This document shows positions 1-12,663 of a DNA stretch of 64,000 nucleotides, piece after piece. Position 1 is the stretch's first letter, and the number at the start of each line of letters is the position of its first letter. Under the pieces are notes generated by a model. The model was not told where the DNA came from. It saw only the letters and a program-made list of their open reading frames with translations, and did not search any database. The stretch is from Branchiostoma belcheri (Eukaryota; Chordata; Leptocardii; Amphioxiformes; Branchiostomatidae): positions 186,001 through 250,000 of the forward strand of contig NW_017802392.1 of assembly GCF_001625305.1 (NCBI RefSeq). The letters are read 5' to 3'. The translations under genes and the position numbers were made by a program.

Positions 1-2700
1 CTTGAACACTATAATCAAGACGGTAACAGAAGAGTCGCCATTGAAAGGAACTCCCTCTTTCCTCACTTCGCTCCGGTGAAAATGAGTATTGTCTTGTCAT
101 GTATTTGTCCCCTGTGTTGGCGACGGCATTAATCAGAGTTGGAAAAACTTGAGTGTGCCGTCACCACGTCTGGTGATTACATGTTGGAATAAAAAAAAAT
201 AACTCTCTCGTCTACCGATGTAGGTATCACAGATACTTGTAATATGATAGAATCATGTAAAGGTCAAGTTTTCTATTTGACGGCTTCCCTCAACCTTTCG
301 GGAGTCAGAGAAAGACTCATTTGGCGTCAGAACTTCCCACTGTAGCCACCAGAGTCCTTCAGCAGCGGTGCCAGACCGGGTCAGCAGCCTACAGTTTAAT
401 ACCCACGCACCAAAAACTCTCCAAATGTCAGATAAAGGACACAGGAAGTCACTCGTCTCACAACATTTCCCCGCGGAAGATTAGAACTTTCTTTCCGCGC
501 TGATATTAAAATTGGAGCTGGAGCATATTTTCCCCTCCTTGTTGTCGGTGAAACCAAACATTCTTCTCTGTAATTGAGCCGATGCCTCATTGAAGCTCCG
601 TTTATTGCCAACCCCGCGCAGTTTAAAGTCGTAAGAAGCGCTCCGATGATAGCTTTTATTTCTTGCTGGAGACAGCTTGTCGCCAGGCTGCGGCGGGCGG
701 ATTAAAGCGGGCCTTCGGGCGTTTTGTCTCACCCCGCACGATTGAGTAAATGCCATTGCTAGAACATTGATAGATTACTGTTTCATACAATCAAACGCAA
801 TGCGTGTTTAAGTCTTTCCCGGTTACCCCGATAAGACCACGGTTTATTGGCTGGAAAAGTTCCTTCTTAAGGTATCAAGACGCCATCTTGACAAGAGTTT
901 ATTGGAAAGAGAAGACACATGACCTCATAAGTGAAAGTACAAGTATTACTCATCTCAGGTAATTGTGATAGATGATAGCCTACAAGAAGGCGGATTTTCA
1001 GCACGAAAGGATACAAATGAATCAGCTTGAAAAACTTGAGTGTGCCGTCACCACGTCTTGTGATTACATGTTGGAAATTATAAGAAATAAATCAACTCTT
1101 GAAAAAAATCACTTTCTCCACAATCAAACCAGCAAGGCCTTTTTTTCTAGAAGAAACACGTAGGTATACAAACGAACAAACAAACAAACAAACAAACAAA
1201 TAAACAAACAGACAAGCAAGTAAACTGACTGCCCCCACCACAACACTTCCTACTAACTCCAGGACGGATTTCCCATACTTAAGAAATGGTACGTAACGTA
1301 TGTCAAGTTGAATCAGTGAGTTAAAAAGGCCTCCATATAATTGAGGATTTCATATAATACTAAGCAGTTACCATGATGGCTAAAAGGCAGAACGCGAAGT
1401 TGTATGAATTATATCTGTATAAACGTTTAATATCAAAACGTTGGTCAAGTGGACATTTGAATTTCCATTCATGTACGTTGAACCAAACGCAATATTAAAA
1501 ACGGTGCCTTTGATTTACATTTTTGTCAAACATTAATTGAAATAAGAAATGGAGAAAAAAGTAATGAAGTCAAGTATGTTTTTCACAACCACATTTTCCC
1601 ACAACTTTTCAATTGGTTTCAGTTGCCTTCATCGGGGTGTAGTAAACTCTGCTACTCTTTAATATATGTACAGGTACATGTATCATTTCTGCAAGCTTTA
1701 TAAAAAACTCAATGTTATTTACTCACAACCATTTGTTTACAAGAGACGAAGTTTCGATAACCGTCTGTCATCTTCATCAGGGTAATTCAGAAGGGGAGAG
1801 CTGGTTTATAAGTCCTCGGTTTTTGATTGATACTTGTTTGTTTGTTTGTTTGCTTGTTTAATAATTTTTTTGCACACAAATGACAGAACAAGCCAATTTG
1901 AAGTTAATTACAGTGTATAAGGTTTTTCGTGGGTTAAATGCTATTAATTACATAAAAACGTATGGTAGTTACAGATAATGGAGATAAGATGGAACAAAAG
2001 TGGCAAAAATAAAATTATTGTAGATGTACGACAAAAGAAGGAAAACTTACAGACTAACTAGCAAACAAAATCAAATCTAACTAAACGAATGGCATATCAA
2101 ATTTAACAGAAAGCAAAGAAAATCAAATTGCACACTGTTTGACCTTAGCTGGTGAATGTTTCCAGTTCTGGACTGTACGAAAACCATCAGACCTGCAGCC
2201 GGCTGAGAGGTGATCCCAGCGCCGGTAACCGTCCGGATCTTCCCGTCGATGATTTGCTGGAAGTCAGCTATTACCGTACTTACTCCAAGATTGATGTCGA
2301 GGCGTCGCCTAGCAACGCCACCCAAGGCTTATCATCCCCACAGAATCCTCCACACAGTCTTTTCAACACATCGACCCGGGAAAACAGTTTCCGCACTTCA
2401 GCGGGCGCAGTGATAGATAGCCTGCCGGAGAAAAGCGGTGTTTGATGTTTTACTAGTTGGTTGAACTACCCTGGCCCCTCCGGTGTCAGTATTGCAAACC
2501 GGTGGAAAATTGTTTTGCAATAATATGAATACATTGATATTGAAAACAATTATTTACCACCGTGTCCAAAATGCTCCCTTACTTCCCGACCATTCCCCAA
2601 CACACACAAAAAAAAAACAATTTTACTACTAATTGAGAAGAACCTACATATTATAGAAGAAGTGGGTAAATTCGTCTTCCATTGTCTAAAAAGAAGAAGT
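1..2700. other. Upstream repeat-rich flank, no gene recognised
   Basis: No open frame here shows a recognised domain. A 51-base near-identical segment occurs at 139-189 and again at 1027-1076. (AAAC)n lies at 1167-1204 and its complement (GTTT)n at 1836-1856. A hammerhead-like hairpin lies at 1751-1781 on the minus strand. 2150-2440 is more GC-rich and carries overlapping short frames on both strands that I could not assign. Confidence 0.5.
1751..1781 (-). ncRNA. Hammerhead-core-like hairpin (TE-derived)
   Basis: On the minus strand: CCTGATGAAG, a six-base stem around an ACGG-type loop, then ATCGAAAC. It resembles the hammerhead catalytic core (CUGAUGA, stem II, GAAA) and the arms of the element at 33139-33618. 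Stems I and III are not evident, so activity is unproven. Confidence 0.4.
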
Positions 2701-2739
2701 CAAACCCAGTAAAACTAGTACCATGTATGTTGTAGAATA

Positions 2740-3010
2740 TAGTATAATGTTAGAAGTAGATATAGTCTCACATGCCACTGTACTTATGTTGTTTGTAACT
2801 GCAATTAGCCCTCGGGCAAGTATTTGCAATCAACTTTCTATTATATTAAATCTAGATAGAATAGAAGATGAACACCATTTTGTAGTAGACTGTAGCTTAT
2901 ACAACAAAGAGGGAGTTTGTGAGTGATATAACGTATGTTTCCCTACCTCATCAACCTACGTATTACAGACAAATTCAAATTTCTAACGCTTTTAGACAAA
3001 ACTTTGCAAT
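2740..3010 (+). mobile_element. LINE ORF2 C-terminal fragment (family A)
   Basis: A decayed frame reads RIEDEHHFVVDCSLY, close to [15 protein letters not shown] at 11050 and to [14 protein letters not shown] near 41940. This Cys/His knuckle-like C-terminus is typical of CR1/L2-group non-LTR retrotransposons. 5' truncated, no longer coding. Confidence 0.5.
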
Positions 3011-3299
3011 TAATGTTACCTCGTACTTCCCCCGTCACTATTCTAACGGACAACACGTCATATACACGGTTCAACGAACCAGAAAAAAAATGATATAAGG
3101 AATCAGTATCAATCCATAGAATGGAGCAAATTTGATTATTTTATTAGCACATTGAGCATTTTATTAGGAATACATGATAATAAAAATTGTGCTGAGATCT
3201 TAAATTTAATGTCTTATCTCCACCATGTTAATAATTTCCCAATAGGAGAACTAATAGGAGAAATTATATTATTATATCATCTATAGTAATTAAAGTCTA

Positions 3300-3859
3300 A
3301 TTAATGAAAAATAAGAAAGTTCCTATATCTACTTCCGTCAATTTTTTCACTATATTAGCGGAACTCAGTTATGTTAAGAATATCCCTCAACACTTGACAA
3401 CTGTAACACATCTTTCAAAGCATGTTCGCGCCATTTCAGCAAATGTCCTCATACAGCCGTCAGCGTTTCACTGCCAAGCATCTGTCTGTGCTGCCCTGTG
3501 TGTCTGTGTGTCGCTGTTCTGCTGAGAGACCGTTCCATCAGGACTAATGACTACTCACGGTGGATACATTAATATTCCGGGCTGCCACGTTCTAATAACC
3601 TCCTTTACCCAGAGTTCCGTGGTAGAGTCGACCCCAAACGGAAAAGCGTTTAGTGTGTGCGTGTTGGCGCGGGAGTGTGCACTTAGATGTAGTGATGTGA
3701 ACGCCGAAACTGATAGTTACATCGCGGGGCAAAACGCTGTGCTGCAGCTCGACGTCATTATTACAAGAACTCCATTCGTTCGACGAACGATTACTCTGAG
3801 TTGAGTTGCTCGCGGATGTGGAGCTGATAACACAGAGTCGTCAGCAGGCCGTGTTCAGG
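3300..3859 (+). promoter_or_regulatory. Probable promoter and 5' UTR region of gene 1
   Basis: This stretch precedes the first coding exon and becomes richer in CpG from about 3600 than the AT-rich DNA upstream. No TATA box is evident. An in-frame TGA at 3797 closes the frame above the ATG at 3860, so that ATG is the first possible start in this exon. The transcription start cannot be placed from sequence, and a further upstream 5' UTR exon is possible. Confidence 0.35.
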
Positions 3860-3941
3860 ATGGCTGCCGGACTTTTTGTTGTGATGCTGTCGGTTGTCTG
3901 GACCGTTTCCAGCGGGGATCACACCGTGGACGTGCCGATCG
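3860..3941 (+). CDS. Gene 1 exon 1: signal peptide and first residues
   Basis: It encodes residues 1-27. The start [19 protein letters not shown] is a hydrophobic core followed by small residues, typical of a secreted or type I membrane signal peptide with cleavage near SSG. The ATG lies in cAGGATGG, a good context. The exon ends after one base of a glycine codon (phase 1) at a GTGAGT donor. That base joins exon 2 to give VPIGAIFD, the expected first beta strand of the glutamate receptor ATD. Confidence 0.82.
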
Positions 3942-6900
3942 GTGAGTCCGCAACATCACACTTCTCTACAGTCTATCTAATATTTCCGCTGAAGCACGAA
4001 GTGCCCCTGCAAAATTAGGCAAAACCGAGGTTTGCCGATGCCTAATTTTTGAACATACTCACGACTTCTCTACTATTGAACTATAACAAATATTTCTCGC
4101 ACCGTTTCCGAGCTAGCACTAGCCTCTGTTACTGCAATCACTTTGGCAGTCTCTACGGGGATCGGCTCTTTCCCAATCAATGGTGACTCCGCTGTTCTCC
4201 GCCGCCTGACAGCAGGGGGTTGCCAAGTATGTTGTTGCTACTAGCGACACACCTTCTGACATACCGGTACTGGGTAGACAGGCGATACCACGTAATTACC
4301 ACGTTTTACCACCCAGTAGAACGTTCTGGTGCAGCTGCACTATTCAGAATAATTCTCTTCTGAGTTCCGTTTCCAATCTTGAGTTTGCGTCTTGATAGCT
4401 GGCGATCAAGGTAGATTTTGGAGGGTCTTTTTATTGTCTTCTGCTCCACGCAGTCGACGTGAAATGAAGCCGCTCCGTGGACTATGTACCGCCGTGTCAC
4501 ACCCTCGTTATGCTGAGGTCACATTTCCAAACCGGGGCCCGGCCGGGCTGTTTCGATTAACGAAAAATCAGCTATGTACATCAATGATGTACGCAAATAG
4601 CTCCCATTATCAATTTTGTCTACGTTTTTGTGCTTTGTTTCATATGATACTCTTCTTTCCACAAGACTGCCCAGCCTGGCCCCAGTGTGGAAATGTGACC
4701 TCAGCATTAATAGACGGCGATCACTGAGCGACCGTCCAGCGACGAAAATTGGACTTGTGTGACCCTTGAGTTTATTAACGGACAACACAAAGGACTACAG
4801 CATGCACAAACATTTAAACAAAATTGTTTTTATGCATGGAATTTGCAAAACAAAATGGTCCCTTGGTCGCAGCCGTTTGTGCAAATTGTGTGTTCCACCC
4901 TGCTGCCTATGCCTGTGTCTGGGGACTGCTGGAGACCGTGCGCGTGCTTTTACGCTAACAGCGATCAGAGCCATAGCGGGCCGGCCTTTTAGGAAAGCGA
5001 TTACTTCCGAGGACCGCAGTGCACATGGCACGCCGCACTGCTCACTCCGCATGCTGTCCCTCCTCACCCCGCCTGCTATCCCTCCTCACTCCGCCTGCTG
5101 TCCCTCCTCACCCCGCCTGCTGTCCCTCTTCACCCCGCCTGCTGTCCCTCCTGATCCTGCCTGCTGTCCCTCCTCACCCCGCCTGCTGTCCCTCCTCACC
5201 CCGCCTGCTGTCCCTCCTAACCCCGCCTGCTATCCCTCCTCACCCTGCCTGCTGTCCCTCCTCACCCCACCTGCTTTCCCCCCTCACCTCGCCTGCTGTC
5301 CCTCCTCACCCCGCCTGCTATCCCTCCTCACATTGTCACTACAGGCTGCGATCGCCTAGAGACCGCTGATGAGGGACCAACGATTTAACGTATAAAATAG
5401 CTGAATTTCAGAGATAAAAAAATGATTTATTACATTTTGCATCATACAAATGGTTTTGTTGTCTTACTTAAAATTTTACATCTTGCATCTTCTTCTGATT
5501 ACAAAGTCAATGGTCACATAAATCCAAATGTCGGTCTCTGCACAGATGCGCATGATCGGCGGTTGGCTGGTGGAAGGGCCTTAATTCGAGACTGTGGCAG
5601 ACAAATTGCCGTTCGTGTCCTGCCTCCATCTCCCGTCTAGTGCGGATATTAGGTCTTCCTTCCTCCGGGCACACAGTTAATAAAACTTTCTTCTGGGACC
5701 GTTCAGGTGACAAAAAGGGCCGGCTAAAGAGCTGTTTTCCCTGATCAACTGCCAGTCTTGTCACACAGCCGAATATGGCCTCCCGAACGCTGCCGAACTC
5801 TCCCCCACAAGCCATGGTAGGGAGTAGGTCGGTACTAAGGTCGGCTACGGTTGGCTGATGTTCGGCAAGGCCGGCTACTGTTCGGATGTGCCAGTCAAAT
5901 GTTTCAAAACGTTTAAAATTCGGGAGTGGATTGGATGTTGGGTTATGATTGGGAACTGGTTGGCTGGTGGTCGGGAGTAGATCAGCAAAGGTCGGGCGTG
6001 TTTGGTAGTCACATTTGACTCATAGTTAACTCAAATTTGATTGATACGTATCGAAAGGTAGGTGTGGCTGAAATCTGGTCAGGCTGTTCCCAATCTACCT
6101 CCAACCTTGGTTGGTTGTTTTTCGGGAAAAGGTTCTTAATGTGTGACAGGGTTTAGAGTCTGTGCACAGAACGTAGTACCACGCGCTTACCATTTTAGGA
6201 GCTGCCTACATGCGCTATGCGTCGTAGATTTGAGAAGAAACGGGTGCAAACTAGAAAGGCCTCCAAAGCAAATGTAGCATGACTTCACCACATTTCACGA
6301 TATGGCAGGGAAGGAGAAATACAAGGGAATACAATGCTTTATGTTGATATAAATATAGTCTGAAGTGACATATAACTAAGAATACAACAGTTTGATAGCT
6401 ATCCCCTACATTATTGGTTAGAATTTATTTGAATAATGCAAACTGTTGATTTTCAAGATTAAAAAGCGTTTATGTCCCGCATTCCAATGCTTGAGAAGGA
6501 AAGTTTTGCATATCTACCCCCAAACACTTGAATGCAGTTCAATACTGTCAATATGGTATGGCTATGTGCAGCTGTAAATACAGTTAACCCAATTAGATCG
6601 CAACAGCCAATCAGCAAGACGAATAGAGGAAAAAAAGCTTAAGAAGAGGAGGAGAAGAAGAAACGTGAGGAAAAACAATATGACTTTACCACTATAGTGG
6701 TGAAGTCATAATTGAATATTGCAACTATATTAGGTACTACTTACGGCGATATCGTCGCAATGAAACATCGCAGGTGCATATGGACTGATTCATGTGACCC
6801 GTTTTCGTACGTCCCACGCGTTTTATTGACGTCATCATTGGATTGAAAAGTATTGTCGATACAAAATCGTCAGTTAACAAAGCATATGTTACGTTTTGAA

Positions 6901-9900
6901 AGGTATAATTCATTCAATCGTAATGTAGCTCTGCTTTGAATTGATGGAAACGTGTGGATTCATTTATATTAAACTTTAATAAGCATCTTAGCATGAAAGT
7001 TCATCTGTGTTGGTACAAGTCATTATGAAATAAAGACTAAGCTTTAACTTCCAACACTAGATACAGAATTGGGACTGACCCAAATTTTCGGTTGACTCCA
7101 TCAACCTTTTTCACGGAATGGACCCGTCTACTCTTGGAACGTGACGTCAGAGACACGTGACCGTAGAAGGGGTCATACGTGCCAGATAACTTGTGTCGCC
7201 CCCCGTCTCTGTTCATCCTGTTTGATAAGCATCCTAGAGAGGCATGACCGCGTGCCAACGAATTAATTTTTGAAGACTCAGCTTGTCCAATATTGTTAAT
7301 CATTTTCCATTTGTTGATCAATTCTTCCATCGTTCCACAGGCTGGATTGATCTGAGGATAATTAAACACATCAGCTCGCTCCGTTTAAGCAATACATCTT
7401 CCTTAATTAAGCCCCTGTCACGAATTTGGCCTCCCGAGCACCAGCCGAACGCCCCACAACCATGGTATAAAGGAGTAGGTCGGCGCAAAGTCGGCTGGTG
7501 TTCGGCGAATTCGCCTACTATTCGGCTACGCCAACCGACTGCTTAAAATTTTTCAAACATTCGGGGGCCTGTTTATGGTAGACCGGACCAAACAAAAAAT
7601 AGTAACCCCTAAAGAGGGGCGCACAAAACGATAAGTTGACCGCTCTACCTGGTGAGACAACTATGTCATCCCAGCCAGGTAAGCACATATATTATTGATA
7701 ATTCAAACTAAATTGAACTTTCTACGTTTTTGTTGGTCTTTTGTTGCATTTCGAATCATACGTTAACATCATAGATCAATTCTATGAAGTCAGACAAATC
7801 AAGTCGCTGAAAGGGACAAGTCACTCCCAAGTTGCCACTTCCACCGAAGCAAATCATTCTTCCTCCATGCACCACCTCCTAGGAGGAAGTTCCATGCTCA
7901 AAGCTTCTTTTCACTTTGGAATAAGCTACCCCGTAATTGCTTCCCCTATGAGTATAACCTTAAACTCTTCAAGTCTAAGGTCAACAAACATCTGTCCTCA
8001 CTGGCTGTACTGTGACCCAAAACATTTTAATTGGCTCCCATGAGCCTTGTTTTGTGGTAACCGATAAAGTAAATAAAAAAAGGTCTCCATTCGGTAGAAA
8101 GTTGGCCTCAGGGGCGACTATCTTTAGTTTGTCTTGTGAACACTGGGTTCTTCCAAACGAGGTATCTAGTCCTATGCCTAAATGGTTTAAATTTAGGCCC
8201 GGGCACGGTTCTAGATAGTCTTCGCGTATCACGTTAGAACGTAGATTTGCCACAGGCACAGTTCTGTTTGCTATCCAGAACCGTTCCTCAGCATCGTTAC
8301 TGATACAACATGGGGCAAAGACGTACTGAGCTTGACATCCCTTTCTCAAGCAGAAATGTCCTTGATTTAAACTCCAGGCGCCATCTTTGACCGGGTCCAG
8401 AGTGACGAAGAGAAAGCTGCCTTCACCTACGCGGTAGAACAGATCAACGCCGACAAGAGGATTCTTCCCCAGGCCCGGCTCATACCCCGGATGGAGACGG
8501 TTGAAAACGGTGACGGTCTGCTTGTAGTGGAGAAAGGTAAGCCACACCTGAAAGCCAGGCAAACATATGAGACCATCTTACTATTTAAATAGAGTCCCAC
8601 GATCACATACCTTCGCCAAATGATGTCAATCTTTATGACTGACAAAGATGATTCCTCCTGATTATGCACAAAGGATCCTCATTTGCATGAATTATATCAG
8701 TTGATCATATTCTCCATCAAAAGACAGCCTTATCTTAACAAAGAAAGCCATGCTATCATTTCCTCATAAATTATGCAAATGAGGTCCTTATTTGAATAAG
8801 TTATGTTTAATAATGTTCACCTTCACTTAATTTAAAATTCAAATGCCCCAAGTATGAAATTCCAGGAAGTTAGCATTAAGGAATTATAACATTTGCTCAT
8901 AAATTATGCAAATCCTGAAAGCGTAATTGTGGTAGAGTGGCAGGAAGGAAGGAACGGGAATTGGTTACCGCAGATTGAACTCAAGGTCAAGTTGGAAGGA
9001 AGTAATGGTTCCACCCACTCAAGTTACCCATTTGTTCTCAACAATACCCTATTAGCTCTGTTATAAGTACGATAGACCATCTCTTTGGTTGTGGTATGAA
9101 TTCACAAAAGCTTGAAGCACCCTGAAGGTTGGAAATCACCCATTCCGTGAGATGAGAGAAAGCCGCCACATGTTGCACAGCTGACAGTTGGGACACTGCA
9201 CACTGCGCCCTACGAATGCGTCCTCACACGGTGGTAAAATCTGGGTTGCAAAGTTCCCACATGCCATAGAACCCGAACTGTGTTCGATCGTGTTCGATCT
9301 GGGCAATTCGAATCGAACCCGCGTTCTATTTCGGGGTCACCTGCGGTCATTTACAATAAAGCGGCAAAACAAGCCTGTTTGCCTCCGTGCCGTGCAACAG
9401 ATAAAAAACAACACTTTTCTATAGATAAAAACAGATTCCTGGACAGTACATGTCCGCTATCATTTTTTTGTTGACATGTAACATGTAGCGAAGCTACTGT
9501 CGTATCCTTGTGTGACCTTGAATACTGTAATGATTCTTTACGCCAGTATGAATAACACAATGCAGACTTTTGGTCGACATGACATGTCTGCAAAACTCGT
9601 TTTAACCTGCAAGCATGGAAAGTCAAGCATACCCCATTCACGGCTCAAAATGACCGTTATGGTTGTCCCGAAAATCGTGTTTTATGGATTTTTTAAAAAT
9701 GGCCTCAATTTTGAATTATGGGTAATTTAGTGCGAAAAATGTAAAGAAAAATCATTTTTTCACCAATATGTCGACAAAAACTAGACTTAAAATCAGAAAT
9801 TAAAAAATCCCTAAAACACGATTTTTGATCTTATTCCTAGTCCTCGAAAAATATAAAAATCGGGAATCTGGGGTAATATACGTAGCCAGGTTAAAACGAT

Positions 9901-12628
9901 GTTTGCCTAAAAACATGACATGACTTGTGGTCGGAAATCCGAAAAAAATCGTCTTTCGGAGCGAAATTTTGAAAAATCAATAATTTAACATAAACAGCTA
10001 ATATTGAAAGGATGTTAAGGCAATAATTTCATTTTAATTTTACGAAATTTACCATTAAATCCTTCTTGTATATTTTCAAGTGTTTTACTGGTAGGCCAAA
10101 CTCGGCCCAAATAGCGTCTTGTAATCCGATACCTTTTAGAACGCGCCTAGCAATGGGAAAGAATACCGTAGTGACAGACCGCCGTGTCACGACGATTTGA
10201 TGAAACCTGACCTTCCATATAATTTCTCATCATTTGCAAAGCACGCTTTGAAGGCGTTCGCCAATTGCCGAACGCACCTCTGTCGGCGGCGCCATATGCT
10301 GCGATAGCCTATTGGTTCTGCACTGATGCTTCCAATCTCACTCCGAGTACTCCCCTCCAGGCAACTACAAAATTTAGCCATAAATCAGAATTCAATTTCC
10401 AGCGTATCAATCAATCACACCACCCCGTAGCCTGTTGCGATGGGAAAGAATCGGTTCAATTTTCGATCCCAGATGACCCACGATCTTCGCGCCCGGAACA
10501 TATTTGATGCATTAACAGTAATGTGAAGTGTGTGGGTTGGTGGCGGGCACTTTTAAACATTTCTTTTGACTATCACTTCTGTAAGCACATGGCAAATTGT
10601 GGTAATGCTGGTTCTTAAAACTTAGTACCAAGAATGGATCAAAGTCAGCCATTTATGGTATTTGTTGAAGTTATCACTATCGAATCCAAATCCATGCATA
10701 TCTAGTTCTATGCCTGAATATATCAGGGTCAGGCATGGTTCTGTTCTGACTAGTCTCTGGGTATCCAAGAACGTAGAAACTGTTCTGTATACGTAAACAT
10801 GTCTGAACATGATACTGGATGACTCTGGATACAACAGCTCACAGCTATGTCGTAACATTATAATAAGTCAAGATAGTATAGATTGTTTAAAACTACATAT
10901 AATGAAGAAAAATACCTAAGTAATGAAAATGTGAAGATCAGAAATGCAGTCATCACAAGACTAAGAATAAGCTGCCACAAACTACAAATTGAAACTGGAA
11001 GACATACCCGCACCCCTCTGGAACAAAGGTTATGTACATGTTGTAATTTGAATAGAATAGAGGACGAATGCCACTTTGTTATAGAATGTAGATTATATAG
11101 TAAAGAGAGAAATGATCTGTATAGGTTTATACAATACCTCATTGATTTCCCTACTTCATACACTTGAGCACTGTAGAAAAATTCATATTCCTAATGCGAC
11201 TTGACAAACCTTCCATAGAAAAACATATCTGTTTCTTTATCTCTATTATAACTAAAAAGCGAGAAGTTGAATTTATGTAATGATAACTAGTTTTATTTTG
11301 TATGTATCTTTTCATCATGTCTTGTTTTGACCTGTACTTAGCCCAGTGTGGCAAAAATGTGCAATAAAGGTCGTCATTCATTCATTCATTATATGCCACG
11401 AAGTTACGAACCACACACGTTAGTCAGATGCTAAAGAGACAAATTGAATGTATATTATGTATTACGTACTGCTTTGTGAGTAACCGGTGATGACCGGTGA
11501 GGAGCTTTTCAGTACCCTTACATCATCCCCTGACACAACCCTTACGCACTAAAGTGCTCTAAACGGAATCTCCGCTCTGCTTTATTGACATATTGACAGT
11601 GTTGATTGAGAAGGTTGTACCTGAGTCAAACAGATGGCCTTAGATGGCCACTGTGGTATCAGCACTCTTGTTTCATGGGTCCCAGTTCCACCAGACGGGG
11701 ATGGCTTAGAAATTTTGACCCTTTGTATCATTTGGTCATAATTGGAATATACATAGATCTAGAGGTGTGCTTTAATAAGATAAAGCTACGACTACGATAA
11801 TCTAACTTGGGCTGTGGCTCTTGCTTAGCACAACCTCACCACGGAAACTTTCAAAACATTATGACATTCGAAATAGAAGCAATAGAAACAACAGTACATC
11901 AGCAACATGCACATAAAATTATCTCTCGGTCAAATCAAAAATGTCTGCAAATACAAGGAAATGGAAGTGGATGACACATTGTGTAATCATTGTAGTGTGC
12001 AACATTTGTTGATAATCCTGGTTGAAATATTTGTCAGGACCCACCTTTTCCTATTCACCCTAACATCGCATGTGCTAATGGGTGGCTGATGTCAGGGTAA
12101 TGTCGATATCAGGGATAAACCAGGCCATGAAATCCGCCTCTTTCACAAACCTCTGTTTCATCGGGAATGAGATACTCCATCACTGCCTGCTATTTCCATG
12201 GCTTCTCTCTTTTCCAATTCACTAAATATGTTTCAAATGGTAACATCGTCAAAGTAGAAAGGCCCTTTGCCGCTGGGGTGGAAACATGCAATAGGACGAC
12301 AGACTGACTGATGGCAGCTGGAAACACAATGCATTGCAGAAATGCTTAAATTCAATCTATGAATCATTGAAGACGTTTTGCTCATCAACAGTGTGCGATT
12401 GGCGGAAGCTTGAAACATCATAGGATGTCAAAAAGTCTTTCAGGACTTGCCCAAACTTTCAATATTACAACTGTATGTACCTCTCTCTGAAAGGAGTGCG
12501 GGTTTTTAATGGTGTGCGTGTGTGTGCGTGTGTGTGTGTGAGTGTGTGTGTGTGTGTGCGCGCGCGCGTGTGTGTATGTTTGTGTGTGTGCGCGTGTGTG
12601 TGTGAGTGTGCGTGTGTGTGTGCGTGTG

Positions 12629-12663
<35 letters not shown>

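Noticed and set aside
2077-2445. Overlapping short frames on both strands in a GC-rich patch
   Set aside because: No recognisable motif, no convincing splice sites, and no link to either receptor gene.
4766-5369. Long proline/leucine/cysteine-rich frames over the 22-bp minisatellite
   Set aside because: Two frames are open at once simply because the unit lacks stops; the 66-base protein periodicity is the 22-base repeat times three.
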